Below the pieces are notes generated by a model, which had not been told where the DNA came from, ran no database searches, and saw only the letters and a list, made by a program, of their open reading frames with translations. A program made the position numbers and the translations under genes. This document shows positions 7,637 through 17,190 of a stretch of 64,000 bases of DNA, piece after piece (position 1 is the first letter of the stretch; each line of letters begins with the position of its first letter). The DNA is from Spirochaetales bacterium (GTDB taxonomy: Bacteria > Spirochaetota > Leptospiria > Leptospirales > Leptonemataceae): the NCBI GenBank assembly GCA_015075425.1, contig JABTUL010000002.1:372001-436000 (forward strand). Reading direction: 5' to 3'.

Positions 7637-8114
7637 CTACCAGGAAATCGGCTGCCGGTCACGATAGAAAAGGCCGCCGGGCAGGTCCGGGACTGTGAGC
7701 GCCCAGACCGGAGTCTGTGCACCTTTCTCCACGGAACGCGGAGCACCTTCACCACCCATATCTGTCCGCACCCAGCCGGGGCAGATAGCCACGTACGTTT
7801 CTCCTTTAAGCTCCCTATGCCAGCAACGCACCAGCGTGTTGAGTGCTCCTTTGGAAGCACTGTAGGCATTGGAAGACAATCGCATCGAGCTTCACTCCCA
7901 GGGCGAGGAGATCCTTTGCCAGAATAGCAATGCTACCCGCTTCCGCGACATCAAGAGCTAAAACGGTCATCCGATCCGTTTCCTGCTGCGGCCGACGCGG
8001 CCCGTGCGGTTGGCGCATGGTTGCAAAGATATAGAAATCCGTTTTCTCAAGCAACTGGCGCACAATTTCCTGACCAATGCCCCGGCTGGTCCCTGTAATC
8101 AGGACTTTCTTCAT
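7637..8114 (-). pseudogene. Short-chain dehydrogenase with internal deletion
   Basis: The N-terminal part (MKKVLITGTSRGIGQEIV, ending near LGVKLDAIV) has the TGxxxGxG cofactor motif. The C-terminal part, in a different frame, begins SSNAYSASKGALNTLV with the catalytic YxxxK and runs through CPGWVRTDMGG to RDRQPISW. About 65 codons between the second part of the Rossmann fold and the active-site Tyr are missing, and the join near 7885 shifts the frame. The family resembles the C-factor type SDRs. The gene should be dead. Confidence 0.8.
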
Positions 8115-8120
8115 GGAAAT

Positions 8121-9137
8121 TTAAAGGCCCCGCAGCATGGCAAAAAATCTCTGCCGCTTTTCTCTGGTTACTTCGCGAGTGGTTATGTAGGGCAGATGCT
8201 GATCCGGTTTAGCCGGGTCCAGTCGCACTACCCATAGAGGCTCCAGGGAATGGGGCAGGAGCGAAAAGCGTAGATCGCCCAGTTCTGTACCAGGCGGATC
8301 CGCCGAATACAAATAGCCATCGGTAAAAAAATTGAATCGTAAAAGATCCTGATAAGCTGTGGATCCGGCCAGATGGGCAAAATCCTGCTCCGGTACAATC
8401 CGGCGCACGCGCTCACCCGGATACAGACGCGTCTGCATGAAGGGAAAGTTCCAGATAGCATCCACATAGAAATGCCCGTCGGTTTCATAGATACCGCGCC
8501 AGAGCCAGAGGTTTGCAAAGCCCGGTTTGACATTGAGGCGCACAGCCTCATGACCACGGCGGGCAATCTCAGTCCGGTAGAAATCCGTAGCCCGCTCGCG
8601 CTGCCACCAGCCCAGCAAAAGCACAAGGGCGCACCAGAGCAGCCCGATCTGTGCCCAGCCATGATTCTTCCTCCCGTAAGCAATCCATAACGAGACCAGG
8701 AGCGGAAGAGTAAAAAGGGGATCTATGACGCTTATGATATGCCAGGAAGTCCTCCCGGCAGAAAAAGGCCAGAGCAGATGGGTGCCGTAACTGGTGCAGG
8801 CATCAATGAATCCGTGAGTCAGAGCACCCAGCGTCGCCCAGCGCAGGAGGCGCAGGAAACTGTAAGACTTTGTCAGAAGACGGCAAGCACCGGCAACAAG
8901 AATGCCAATGACCGGAACAAACAGCAAAGAATGCGTAAAATGCCGGTGATACTCCGTAAGTAGCAGCGGATCTTCACTGGAACGAATCAAAATGTCCACG
9001 TCCGGCAGTGCTCCCGCAATGCCTCCCACAACCATAATTAAGCCGATTTCGCGAGCTGAAGACCTGCCAGAACGGGAAAACTTTTCCAGCGCCAGAGGCA
9101 GAGCAGCACCCAGGGCAACTTGGGAAACCGGATCCAG
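8121..9137 (-). CDS. YdjM-type membrane-bound metal-dependent hydrolase, CTG start
   Basis: The first ATG (9035) would remove the family's conserved N-terminus. Reading back in frame gives LDPVSQVALGAALPLALEKF, matching the MDP(L/V)THxLxG start of YdjM-like proteins. The frame closes at a TAA just upstream, and the only start-like codon is CTG at 9137, preceded by AAGGA at about 9 nt. Motifs: GALPDVDIL and EYHRHFTHSLLF (metal-binding Asp and His residues), then several membrane segments. The C-terminal soluble part is family specific. It lies right behind the LolC/E-like gene, whose stop it nearly touches, so it is likely cotranscribed. Confidence 0.75.
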   Translation of the reverse strand: MDPVSQVALGAALPLALEKFSRSGRSSAREIGLIMVVGGIAGALPDVDILIRSSEDPLLLTEYHRHFTHSLLFVPVIGILVAGACRLLTKSYSFLRLLRWATLGALTHGFIDACTSYGTHLLWPFSAGRTSWHIISVIDPLFTLPLLVSLWIAYGRKNHGWAQIGLLWCALVLLLGWWQRERATDFYRTEIARRGHEAVRLNVKPGFANLWLWRGIYETDGHFYVDAIWNFPFMQTRLYPGERVRRIVPEQDFAHLAGSTAYQDLLRFNFFTDGYLYSADPPGTELGDLRFSLLPHSLEPLWVVRLDPAKPDQHLPYITTREVTREKRQRFFAMLRGL

Positions 9138-9138
9138 T

Positions 9139-10455
9139 TTATAAATTCCTTATTGTTTCTACGGGATTTTCCAGAGCTGCCCTGCGTGAAGGAAAATACC
9201 CGGCCAGTCCGCTCAAAAAGAGCAATACCAGAGAAATCATCAGTAAAAAATCAGTTTCTATGCGGACCGGCAAATGATCAAAATAGTAGATATTGTCCGG
9301 CATGATCTGTACCGGACCGCAGCCAGCGTAAGAACAAACACCGTTGGCCAGAGCCTCCAGAATTTTGATAATACCGTCCAGGCTGGAGGAAAAAAAGACT
9401 CCAAGCATGGTGCCCAGAGCTGCAGCGATCAGGCCCGTTAACATCGCATGGACCGTAAAGATCAAAATGATGGAATCCACGGGAATCCCCATGGCGCGCA
9501 GGATGCCGATACTCCTGCGTTTCTGACGCACCAGAATGGTCACAGTGACCCAGATGCCCACCACTCCGGCCAGAAGGAGCAACCCGAGCACAATGGTGAT
9601 CAGCGTTTTTTCCAGCTGCATGGCAGCAATAAAATTTCCATACAGATCCATGATTGTATAGATATTGAATGAATACGGATTCTCCGGCAGATATTCCTGC
9701 ACACGTGATTTGACCCGCTGAAGATCGCTCAGGTTACGTACCTGCACAATCAAATCCGTGACCGCAGTGCGATTCCTCAGAAGTCGCTGGCCGGTTGGTA
9801 GGGAAAAATAGAGTAAATTCTGATCAAAATCATTGAACCCGGAACGAAAAAATCCGGCAATGCGAAACACAGTGCGATCAATATCGGGCCCGTCCGGGCC
9901 GGTCATATCAGAGCCGGGAATGATGATAGCTATGCGATCGCCTACTTCCCATTTGTTATCGCGGGCCAGCAATCGGCCCACAAGAACGGTATTCTCCTGG
10001 TTGAAGCGTTGCAGGTAGCGGGCGTCATAATGAATGAGATGCGGAACATGTTTGAGCTGGCCCGTTCTGAGTTCTTCGTCATCGGCAGGAATACCCATGA
10101 CTGTTTTACTTTCAAAGCGATCGGGCAACTCAAGAAGTGCATTCAGGGAAATGGCACCGTAAGCAGCGCTGACCATACGCGAAAGCTCCGGATCTTCGCG
10201 GATCTCCTCCAGAGCTACCTCAAAGGAACGGATGGCCGTACCGTTTTTCTTTTCCATGCTGATATGTGTGCCCGCAGATAGCAGGAGTTCATTCAGTCGC
10301 AATTGAAAACCGGTAAAGATGGCGATGGCCGTGACCATCAGAGCAACAATCACACTGAGAAAAAAAATGCAGAGCCGGTTACTCAAAGAAAAGAGCTGGG
10401 TCTGACTGTTGCCGTGCAGGTATCGCAGGGCGATCAACCACTCGAGTCTGCCCAT
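9139..10455 (-). CDS. LolC/LolE-like ABC transporter permease
   Basis: About 438 residues from ATG 10455 ([13 protein letters not shown]), the usual start of LolC/E proteins. One N-terminal membrane helix (FFLSVIVALMVTAIAIFTGF) is followed by a large periplasmic MacB-like domain. Three C-terminal helices follow, with an FtsX signature, ending PSRRAALENPVETIRNL. It should extract lipoproteins from the inner membrane with a LolD-type ATPase, which is not in the window. The start overlaps the previous stop (TGATG), indicating coupling. Confidence 0.85.
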   Translation of the reverse strand: MGRLEWLIALRYLHGNSQTQLFSLSNRLCIFFLSVIVALMVTAIAIFTGFQLRLNELLLSAGTHISMEKKNGTAIRSFEVALEEIREDPELSRMVSAAYGAISLNALLELPDRFESKTVMGIPADDEELRTGQLKHVPHLIHYDARYLQRFNQENTVLVGRLLARDNKWEVGDRIAIIIPGSDMTGPDGPDIDRTVFRIAGFFRSGFNDFDQNLLYFSLPTGQRLLRNRTAVTDLIVQVRNLSDLQRVKSRVQEYLPENPYSFNIYTIMDLYGNFIAAMQLEKTLITIVLGLLLLAGVVGIWVTVTILVRQKRRSIGILRAMGIPVDSIILIFTVHAMLTGLIAAALGTMLGVFFSSSLDGIIKILEALANGVCSYAGCGPVQIMPDNIYYFDHLPVRIETDFLLMISLVLLFLSGLAGYFPSRRAALENPVETIRNL

Positions 10456-11033
10456 CAGTCGCGCAGCGCCCTGCAGGATCTGGCAGAACCAAAAGAGCAA
10501 CCCAGACGCAGGTACTGCTGCGATTCGCTCCCGCGCGTAAGTTCCGCTAATAGATGACAGCCTTCACGCAAAGCCTGCAAGCAATGAGTCTCTTGCAGAG
10601 GAGTTGCTTCCTGGCCATTGCCGCGAGCCGTTTCTTGCATGATGTCCCGACAATGGTTGAGTTCCAGATGGCTGCAGAAGGGATAGCGGGCCTCATGAAG
10701 GGCCTCATTGAGCCTGTGGCAGGCTAAAAGATCGTGACGAAAACAGTTTTGCCGCAATTGCTCAAGGCCATCCCGACGCGTCTCCTCCGTTTTCATAAGG
10801 GCCATGGCCAGATGAAAGCAGGCTGGAAGATATTCCTTCCGACAGCCAGATTCAAGGTAATCCAGCTGACCCGTCGCCTGGCCCATGGTCAGGCAGGCTG
10901 GACTGTTGCCACTTGCGCACTCTTTTTCAAGGTGTTCTTTCTCCCGCTCCGACAGGGGCTTCCCGTGAAGAAGCAGAACGGCGCAGATGGTAAAGAATGC
11001 CGCTGAAAGGATGCGCTGACCGATACTAATCAC
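10455..11033 (-). CDS. Cys-rich secreted repeat protein
   Basis: About 192 residues from GTG 11033; a TTG at 11045 is also in frame but would overlap the divergent recombinase start. A signal-like stretch ([15 protein letters not shown]) leads into Cys pairs in a repeating pattern: [79 protein letters not shown]. The 'C(6-8)AC' spacing resembles Sel1-like repeats with disulfides. It is probably periplasmic and translated just before the permease gene. Confidence 0.65.
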   Translation of the reverse strand: MISIGQRILSAAFFTICAVLLLHGKPLSEREKEHLEKECASGNSPACLTMGQATGQLDYLESGCRKEYLPACFHLAMALMKTEETRRDGLEQLRQNCFRHDLLACHRLNEALHEARYPFCSHLELNHCRDIMQETARGNGQEATPLQETHCLQALREGCHLLAELTRGSESQQYLRLGCSFGSARSCRALRD

Positions 11034-11034
11034 G

Positions 11035-11982
11035 ATGTTAGACAATCTAACGGAAGCACTGGATAAATTTACAACCTTTTTACGCTATGAGCGCAATTTC
11101 TCCGAGCATACGGTTCGAGCCTACGTGGCTGATGTGGGCGAGCTGCTGGTCTTCGCCCGCGACAATGGCCTGGAACTATCAGCCCTGAATCTGTCCGATT
11201 TACGCGCCTTTTTCCGCCATCGATCGGGAATATCCGCAGCCCGCGCTGCCGGTGAGAGAAAGTCCTACCAGAACCAGCGCAAAATCAGCAGCCGCAGCCA
11301 GGGCCGCAAATTAGCCAGCTTGCGCTCATTCTTTCATTTTCTGGTCCGACAGAATCTCATTCCGGAAAATCCAGCAGCCCACTTACCCACTCCGCGATTT
11401 TTCAAAAGTCTTCCCCCTGTGCTCCAGCCTCTGGAAATGGAGCGTGTACTCCTCTCAGAGGAATCCCTGCCCGGCAGCCTGACCCAGGCTCTGCAACTAC
11501 GGGACCGGGCCATCATGGAAATGCTTTATTCATCGGGAATGCGCATATCAGAACTCCTGAGCCTGAAAACGTTAAACGGGGCCCCCACCGAGCTCAAAGT
11601 CACCGGAAAAGGCGGCAAAGATCGTATTGTTTTTTTAGGACAGGCAGCCCGGCAGGCTCTGGAGGCCTATCTTCTGGTCCGGCCCCGCTTCAAACCGCAA
11701 AGCGATGCTCTGTTTCTCAATCGTACGGGCAAGGCACTCGGGGATCGCGGAGTACGCTACCGTTTCCTGGACTACGGCCGCAGAAAAGGATTGCCCCGGC
11801 GTCTGACTCCCCATAAATTCCGTCATTCTTTTGCGACTGACCTCCTCACAGAGGGCGCAGACATTCGCGCCGTTCAGGAGATGCTCGGACATGCCAGCCT
11901 TTCCACAACGCAGATCTACACCGCAGTCAGCCGGGAAAGATTGCAGAATGTGTATCGAAACTGTCATCCTCACGGAAAGTAA
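11035..11982 (+). CDS. Xer-type tyrosine recombinase
   Basis: 315 residues with an N-terminal SAM-like core-binding domain and a C-terminal catalytic domain. All catalytic residues are visible: R170 (MRISELLSL), K192 (GKGGKD), H260 and R263 (HKFRHSFAT), H286 (LGHASLS) and Y295 (IYTAV). The length and the [10 protein letters not shown] and [13 protein letters not shown] motifs are those of XerC/XerD, which resolve chromosome dimers at dif. A 20-residue Ser/Arg-rich insertion near residues 68-90 is unusual. I cannot decide between XerC and XerD. Confidence 0.9.
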   Translation: MLDNLTEALDKFTTFLRYERNFSEHTVRAYVADVGELLVFARDNGLELSALNLSDLRAFFRHRSGISAARAAGERKSYQNQRKISSRSQGRKLASLRSFFHFLVRQNLIPENPAAHLPTPRFFKSLPPVLQPLEMERVLLSEESLPGSLTQALQLRDRAIMEMLYSSGMRISELLSLKTLNGAPTELKVTGKGGKDRIVFLGQAARQALEAYLLVRPRFKPQSDALFLNRTGKALGDRGVRYRFLDYGRRKGLPRRLTPHKFRHSFATDLLTEGADIRAVQEMLGHASLSTTQIYTAVSRERLQNVYRNCHPHGK

Positions 11983-12030
11983 ACCTAAAAGAGCTGCGAA
12001 TCGTTTGCCAGCGGAATCAGTTTTATCCTG

Positions 12031-12723
12031 ATGGCCGCAATGGATAACTCTCTGAACCAGAAACGACAGCAAGAGTACACAGAATACTACGCTGCCCGGA
12101 TGAAAAAATATGAAAACAGCCCGATGTATAAAAACAGCTACGAGTCAGAAAAAGCGCTCTATGAACTGATGCGCGATGCAAAAAGTGAGGCTGAGTACAA
12201 AGAGAAATTTTTTGGAGAAAAACTCCATCTGAAAAACGCCATCGCTCTGGTCAAAGACCGCGAGCTGGCACGACTCAAACATTTACTGGATATCAAGGAA
12301 GTTGTCCGGGCCCGCGGACCGCAGCGCATTCTTGCAGAGGTGGATCAAATTGGCGATGTGGCCAGTCTTACGGAACGCTGCAATGAAATCAATCAGGCAA
12401 ATTCTATAGAGATCAGTGTGGACGAACTCACGGACCATTTTTACAGCGATTTTGTCTGGTTGGAAAACTATGAAGTCTGGGAAACGGCAGAGATTCCGTC
12501 ACGCTGGAAAGGCAAAGTAAAGAACTGGCTTAAAGAAGATCTAAAAGAGACACGCAAGCTCTGGCGCGAAGTCGATGTCCCGGCTGCAAAGCTTTATGAT
12601 CCGGACTGGCGACTCAACTATGAACTCCTGAAAGAAGATCGGCACCGCCGTAAGATTCCCGTACCAGATGAGGCTCTCAAAAAACGCATCGAAGAACACA
12701 AAAAATACATAGGGGAATACTGA
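12031..12723 (+). CDS. Charged helical protein of unknown function
   Basis: 230 residues, ATG 12031 or 12040. The protein is rich in K, E, R and aromatic residues and is largely helical by composition, with no signal peptide or membrane segment. It is coupled to the next gene (2-bp gap to ATG 12726), so the two are likely partners. I do not recognise the family. Confidence 0.65.
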   Translation: MAAMDNSLNQKRQQEYTEYYAARMKKYENSPMYKNSYESEKALYELMRDAKSEAEYKEKFFGEKLHLKNAIALVKDRELARLKHLLDIKEVVRARGPQRILAEVDQIGDVASLTERCNEINQANSIEISVDELTDHFYSDFVWLENYEVWETAEIPSRWKGKVKNWLKEDLKETRKLWREVDVPAAKLYDPDWRLNYELLKEDRHRRKIPVPDEALKKRIEEHKKYIGEY

Positions 12724-12725
12724 GT

Positions 12726-13826
12726 ATGCCTGTCGAAAAATCCTTTGTGGACAGTATGCTGGGCGTGTATCGCAACATGCTGGCAGAGCTAAAGGCTAAA
12801 GGTTCCAGCGGTCCCGTTTTTGAAAAAGCCGTCTCTGCAATGGTGCGCATGGAGCAACTGGCTCTGGAATTAGACGACGTCATGGAATTTTCCACAAGAC
12901 TGAGCACGGAAAATCTGCACCTCGATTTTAGCAATGCCTATGGCCGCGCTCTGGGCGAAATCATGGCAAAGTCCAGCGGCAACACAGACGAAGCCATGAT
13001 GGCCCAGACCCTGAAAGCTTACGAAGATGCCCTGGAAAAATTGAAGAAGGAACCTTCCCATGCACACATTGTGCCGGTGGTTCAAAAGGTAGTCGATCTG
13101 GGACGCCAGGGATTATCGTATCCGGTTTTTTTACGTACCTGCGAAGAACAGGGAGTCTTCCTGGGTCTGGAAAGCCCGCATGCCCGCCCCTCCCTCAGGT
13201 ATGAAATCGAATGTGCTGAAATTATGGGACTCAAACTGGAAAAAGAAAGAGCGGAAAAAATTCTGGCCGCTTTTGAAGCTATGGTGGCACGTTCCGCCTT
13301 TGGCTATCCTGACCCTGTGGAGTATGAAATTGTCCGCCAGAAGATCGAGTGGGAATTCGAGCCCCGGATCAACCGCTGGAATGCCATTGTCAGTCGCTGG
13401 GATAGAATGATTGAAATGCTGCAGGACTGGACGGATTCGTTTACCTCATTTGCTCCCACGGACTCACGCTGGGCCGGTGAAAACATATTGCAGACCAGAG
13501 AAAACATCGCTTTTACCCAGGAGTGCAACCCCGGTTTCTTCAAGGTAAGGGAAAAAATCTTTACTTCTTACTTTGGGTTCGACTTCGAGGGCGTTTTTGA
13601 ACATGAAACATTTTTGCACCAGCGCGAGGCCCGGCTCATCACCTATTCCGATGAACTCATCGACTTATGCCGAAAGGTCTATCCACATTGCAGACCCGGT
13701 CAAAAGCCACCGGCCGATCTCATACAAAAAGCTGAGGAACTGCACCACACCGGCCGCTGGCGTCGCGCAGATTACCGGAGCCTATCTATCCCCTCTTTCC
13801 CGGAGTGGCTGGCCCGCACTACATAG
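12726..13826 (+). CDS. Helical protein of unknown function, partner of the previous gene
   Basis: 366 residues, soluble, mostly helical (KLKKEPSHAHIVPVVQKVVDL, and long E/K/R runs around residues 170-190). No recognised motif. It follows the 230-residue gene with a 2-bp gap, so both should be made from one mRNA. Its last 45 bp overlap the end of the convergent membrane-protein gene. Confidence 0.65.
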   Translation: MPVEKSFVDSMLGVYRNMLAELKAKGSSGPVFEKAVSAMVRMEQLALELDDVMEFSTRLSTENLHLDFSNAYGRALGEIMAKSSGNTDEAMMAQTLKAYEDALEKLKKEPSHAHIVPVVQKVVDLGRQGLSYPVFLRTCEEQGVFLGLESPHARPSLRYEIECAEIMGLKLEKERAEKILAAFEAMVARSAFGYPDPVEYEIVRQKIEWEFEPRINRWNAIVSRWDRMIEMLQDWTDSFTSFAPTDSRWAGENILQTRENIAFTQECNPGFFKVREKIFTSYFGFDFEGVFEHETFLHQREARLITYSDELIDLCRKVYPHCRPGQKPPADLIQKAEELHHTGRWRRADYRSLSIPSFPEWLARTT

Positions 13827-14210
13827 TCGAATGTCAATCTGAATAGTGCGCAGGAGAAGATACCACTCCAGAATGCCCAGGCCACCCACAACCAGAACCT
13901 CAGCTGTGAAAAGCAGAACCCCCCACGCCGTGCAAACCGGAAAAAAGACGATCAGAAATACGGCTGCGAGAAGCGCATATGCCAGGTTTCCCCCTACGAG
14001 AACAAATAGCCCGATGCGCGGCTGGCCTCTTCGAGCCGCCAGAAAATAGGCGAAAGCTGCATAGACAAAATTGGCGCAGCCCTGAAAAACCAGAAGCCAG
14101 CGTGGCAGTCCGGTTAGCTCCGCCCAGAACGGATGAAAGGCAAGCAAAACGATGCCGGCAACCAGACCGGCGCTGCCATCAACCCACAAAATTCTTGAGC
14201 GGCCGACCAT
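13782..14210 (-). CDS. Small four-helix membrane protein
   Basis: 142 residues with about four hydrophobic segments (AGLVAGIVLLAF, LLVFQGCANFVYAAFAYFLA, LFVLVGGNLAYALLAAVFLI, GVLLFTAEVLVVGGLGILEW). The pattern is that of small integral membrane proteins of unknown role. ATG 14210 is the start. Its 3' end overlaps the upstream plus-strand gene by 45 bp. Confidence 0.65.
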   Translation of the reverse strand: MVGRSRILWVDGSAGLVAGIVLLAFHPFWAELTGLPRWLLVFQGCANFVYAAFAYFLAARRGQPRIGLFVLVGGNLAYALLAAVFLIVFFPVCTAWGVLLFTAEVLVVGGLGILEWYLLLRTIQIDIRLCSAGQPLRERGDR

Positions 14211-14290
14211 TACTGAGATCCCTTTACGAGAAGCCCGAGCGCAAACTCTTTTTTTCTTCTCTAATCCGGCATTGTAACCCTGATGGTTTT

Positions 14291-15340
14291 GTGAAGCAAC
14301 TTGAAGGCTTTTTCCTATTTTTGATTTGCCCTCTGCTGACAGATCTCGGAGCTGAAATTAAGATTTCGTCGGAGCCGGTCAAGGGCACCTATCCCTGGGC
14401 TGACTTGAGGCACCATGTGCCGGGCGGATTTCAAAATATCTGGGGACCCTACACAGAACCCTCGCAGTGGCGCGCTCTACGCTGGGCCCTGGGAAGGCTG
14501 GGCAGAGAAAGCCCCGAGCCCAATATTCCCTTTCAAGTCGTTGACGCCGCCAGCCTCAAGAAACCCTACCGGAAATACAGAGCCACCTGGCTCGGTCATG
14601 CCACGGTGCTTCTGCAAAGCCAGGGCAAAATCATCCTGACTGATCCGATATTTGGCCAGCGTGCCTCGCCGGTGGGTTTTGCCGGACCAGAGCGGCGGGT
14701 TCCTGTGCCCCTGGAACCACAGAACCTGCCCGGCCTGGATGTGGTGGTCCTGTCGCATAACCACTTTGACCATACGAATCTATCGTCTCTCCTTGAGCTG
14801 CAACGGTTGTATCACCCGTCCTTCCTGGTTCCGCTGGGCATGGCCGACTTGTTGCGCAAAGCCGGACTGGAGCGCGTCGTGGAGCTCGACTGGTGGCAGT
14901 ATGTCGATCTGCACGGCCATCGCTTTAGCGCCACACCGGTGCAGCATTTTTCCGCACGCAGCCTCACAGACCGCAATGAGACTCTCTGGACAGGCTGGTA
15001 CATTGCCGCAGAAAAGGGCGGAAGCTTCTACTTTGGCGGCGATACGGGCTACGGTCCCTTTTTCCGGGAAACGGCTGAACGGCTGGGCAAACCAGATCTG
15101 GCCATACTGCCCATTGGCGCCTATGAGCCACGCTGGTTCATGAAAATTGTCCACGTCGATCCCGCTGAGGCCTATCAGGCTTTCCTGGACCTGGGAGCAC
15201 GGAGGATGCTACCCATCCACTGGGGAACCTACAATCTGGCAGGGGAGCCACTCGATCGACCCATACAGGCATTGCGGGAAGTGTCCGCCGGAAAGCCTGG
15301 AATTCTGGATCTGCCTGTTGGCGGCATAGCGGAGGAATAG
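14291..15340 (+). CDS. Metallo-beta-lactamase-fold hydrolase, NAPE-PLD/UlaG-like
   Basis: About 349 residues from GTG 14291, giving MKQLEGFFLFLICPLL, a membrane anchor or signal; no ATG exists in the frame before the domain. The MBL signature is clear: ATWLGHATVLLQ, ILTDPIFGQ, VVLSHNHFDHTN (HxHxDH), a downstream VQHFSAR, FYFGGDTGYG and ILPIGAYEPRW, then MLPIHWGTY. This arrangement is that of N-acyl-phosphatidylethanolamine phospholipase D-like proteins. It should use two metal ions. Substrate unknown. Confidence 0.85.
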   Translation: MKQLEGFFLFLICPLLTDLGAEIKISSEPVKGTYPWADLRHHVPGGFQNIWGPYTEPSQWRALRWALGRLGRESPEPNIPFQVVDAASLKKPYRKYRATWLGHATVLLQSQGKIILTDPIFGQRASPVGFAGPERRVPVPLEPQNLPGLDVVVLSHNHFDHTNLSSLLELQRLYHPSFLVPLGMADLLRKAGLERVVELDWWQYVDLHGHRFSATPVQHFSARSLTDRNETLWTGWYIAAEKGGSFYFGGDTGYGPFFRETAERLGKPDLAILPIGAYEPRWFMKIVHVDPAEAYQAFLDLGARRMLPIHWGTYNLAGEPLDRPIQALREVSAGKPGILDLPVGGIAEE

Positions 15341-15343
15341 TCT

Positions 15344-16036
15344 ATGGCCCGGAAGTCGGTAAGTATCGCACTTACGCTCGTGATTCTGTGTTGCTCTGGA
15401 AGGAACGAACCCGCGCAGACGCCTGTTGAATCAGAGAACAAGAGATATGTAGATGCAGAGGGAGGACTGCGAATGCGGGCGTCTGCAGACGCGGCAGGTG
15501 AAATAATCGTAGTTATACCCACATCGTCGGAAGTCCTCGTAATCGAGGAATCAGGAAATGATATTTCGATTGGAGGCAAGAAAGGAAAATGGACAAAGGT
15601 ACGGTTTGAAGGTCATTCGGGTTGGGTATTCGGAGGATTTCTTTCTCTTGCGCCCAAACCAACCTGGTCTCTGAAAGGCGCGAAATTGGAAGAGGTCGAT
15701 TTTGATAACTGTGAGTCCGCTGGCATCAGGAATGTTCTTCATTTTGAAGATGAGACGAGGGTAAAGTATTCAAGTGATCCCAATTGGTCCGAGTCCCATG
15801 AAATCTTAGGAAAATACCAGCAAAATGGAAGCAACACAATCAAGATTCGTTGGACTTCTGAAACGCTATACCAGGCTACCAGTGATTATGAGAGAAAGCC
15901 CTATTTAACCAGAGCTGCTTTTCCCGATATGGTCTCTTTAACCCGCTGCGATTGCGGTGATACATTAGCCATTTGCGGCGAAAGAGGGAGCAGCTTTGGC
16001 CGTTTCAAAAAAATGGGGCGTACCCGCCAATCGTAG
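15344..16036 (+). CDS. SH3-domain lipoprotein, 3' end replaced by an IS end
   Basis: 230 residues. Signal and lipobox (LTLVILCC) are followed by an SH3b-like domain: GGLRMRASADAAGEIIVVIP and KWTKVRFEGHSGWVFGGFL. Its C-terminal half has four Cys that may pair. The last codons (about GRTRQS) and the stop come from the inverted repeat of the ISKra4 element starting at 16016, so the native C-terminus is lost or shortened. It probably sits at the cell envelope. Confidence 0.75.
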   Translation: MARKSVSIALTLVILCCSGRNEPAQTPVESENKRYVDAEGGLRMRASADAAGEIIVVIPTSSEVLVIEESGNDISIGGKKGKWTKVRFEGHSGWVFGGFLSLAPKPTWSLKGAKLEEVDFDNCESAGIRNVLHFEDETRVKYSSDPNWSESHEILGKYQQNGSNTIKIRWTSETLYQATSDYERKPYLTRAAFPDMVSLTRCDCGDTLAICGERGSSFGRFKKMGRTRQS

Positions 16037-16045
16037 CGCCGGGGT

Positions 16046-17190
16046 TCAGGCGGCCGACCGGCCCCATTGCTGGTCCCAAGATCCGTCGTAGAGCATCTGG
16101 CGGAGCCGGATAATAGCGGATGCGCCGTCGATGGTCCATTTCATTCCGGCCTGCTTGAGCCGGGATTGGACGAGGTACTTATGAGCGCTCTCGACCGCAC
16201 CGCTCCCAATGAAGAATCCCATGCGGCGGAAATGCGGATAGCGCATCTTATCCAGGCGACTTTTGTAATAGTTGTGTAATTCAATGATTGGGGTCTGGAC
16301 TCGGGGCCGGCGCTTGGCTTCGAAGAGTAGACGTTCGCAGACCGCTTCGGCCATTCCGTTCCATAACATTTCTCGAAGTGGCTCCACCCATTCCCTGACG
16401 CTTGCGGTTTCATTCTCCCCGAAGATGGCTTTCCCGCAATTCCAGAGGTGTTCACTTGCGTGGTACCAATCCAGAATGTGCACTGACCGGGGAAAAAGTC
16501 TTTCGCGCATATGGTCCAGCCAGTCCGCGCCATCGCTTATGAAGACGATCGTTTGCGCGCGCATGCTGCCGGCTTCCGCAGCCACTCGCTTCAGGAGTTG
16601 TGCGAAGTGCTCTACGCCCTTACCGATTGATGTTGCGAAGCGTTTTTTTGTAATACGGCATATTTCTTTTCCTTTTGCAGACTTTCTCCTGATGATATCC
16701 TCTGTACGAAAAACAACTCCAACTTTTACCTCCTTGTACTCGGTTTTGAGCCGATTTTCAGGGGTTTTTCCCCGAATCGGCACCATGCCACCGTCTGCCT
16801 GAACATAGAGAATTTCTGTCTTCTCAGCAGACACCGTACCGAACTCTTTGCTTCTGTATTCATCTGCAGCACAGAATGATGCTCCATACGCCTCGGCCGT
16901 TTCGCGCAGCATAGTCTCTGTGATATCGACTTTTTCAAAGCGTCCGAGATAATGACGCGCCTGATCAAAGGGGACGGCTGCGCCCAACCAGCACAATAGC
17001 TCAGCAAATTTTCCTGACGCCGAATGAGGTGTCAGTCCGAGGATTTTCTCCAGTGGGAATTCTGTGCAGCGGCAGGATTTGTTAGTGCACGTATAATATG
17101 CACGATGAATTCCAATAACACCAGTTCGGCCCAGATTTAGTTTGCGCTCTCGAGTTCCCTGGAATTTCTGCGGGCTTCCGCATTCAGGAC
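16046..17190 (-). CDS. ISKra4 transposase, catalytic part (orfB frame)
   Basis: The frame runs without a stop from the A9 run near 17193. It begins with a zinc ribbon (CPECGSPQKF, then CTNKSCRCTEFPLEKILGL). The catalytic core follows: ILYVQADGGMVPI (Asp), TIVFISDGADWLDHM (Asp), ILDWYHASEHLW, and the C-terminal GSGAVESAHKYLVQSRLKQAGMKW segments with the Glu (AVES). The DDE layout, the DWYH motif and the 'GSG.VES..K....R.K..GM.W' motif are those of ISKra4. No start codon is placed well, so it probably depends on frameshift or slippage from orfA. Confidence 0.85.

Noticed and set aside
13979-14290. The 104-codon upstream extension of the MBL hydrolase
   Set aside because: It overlaps the minus-strand membrane gene and has no homology-like features; the GTG at 14291 gives a normal N-terminus.
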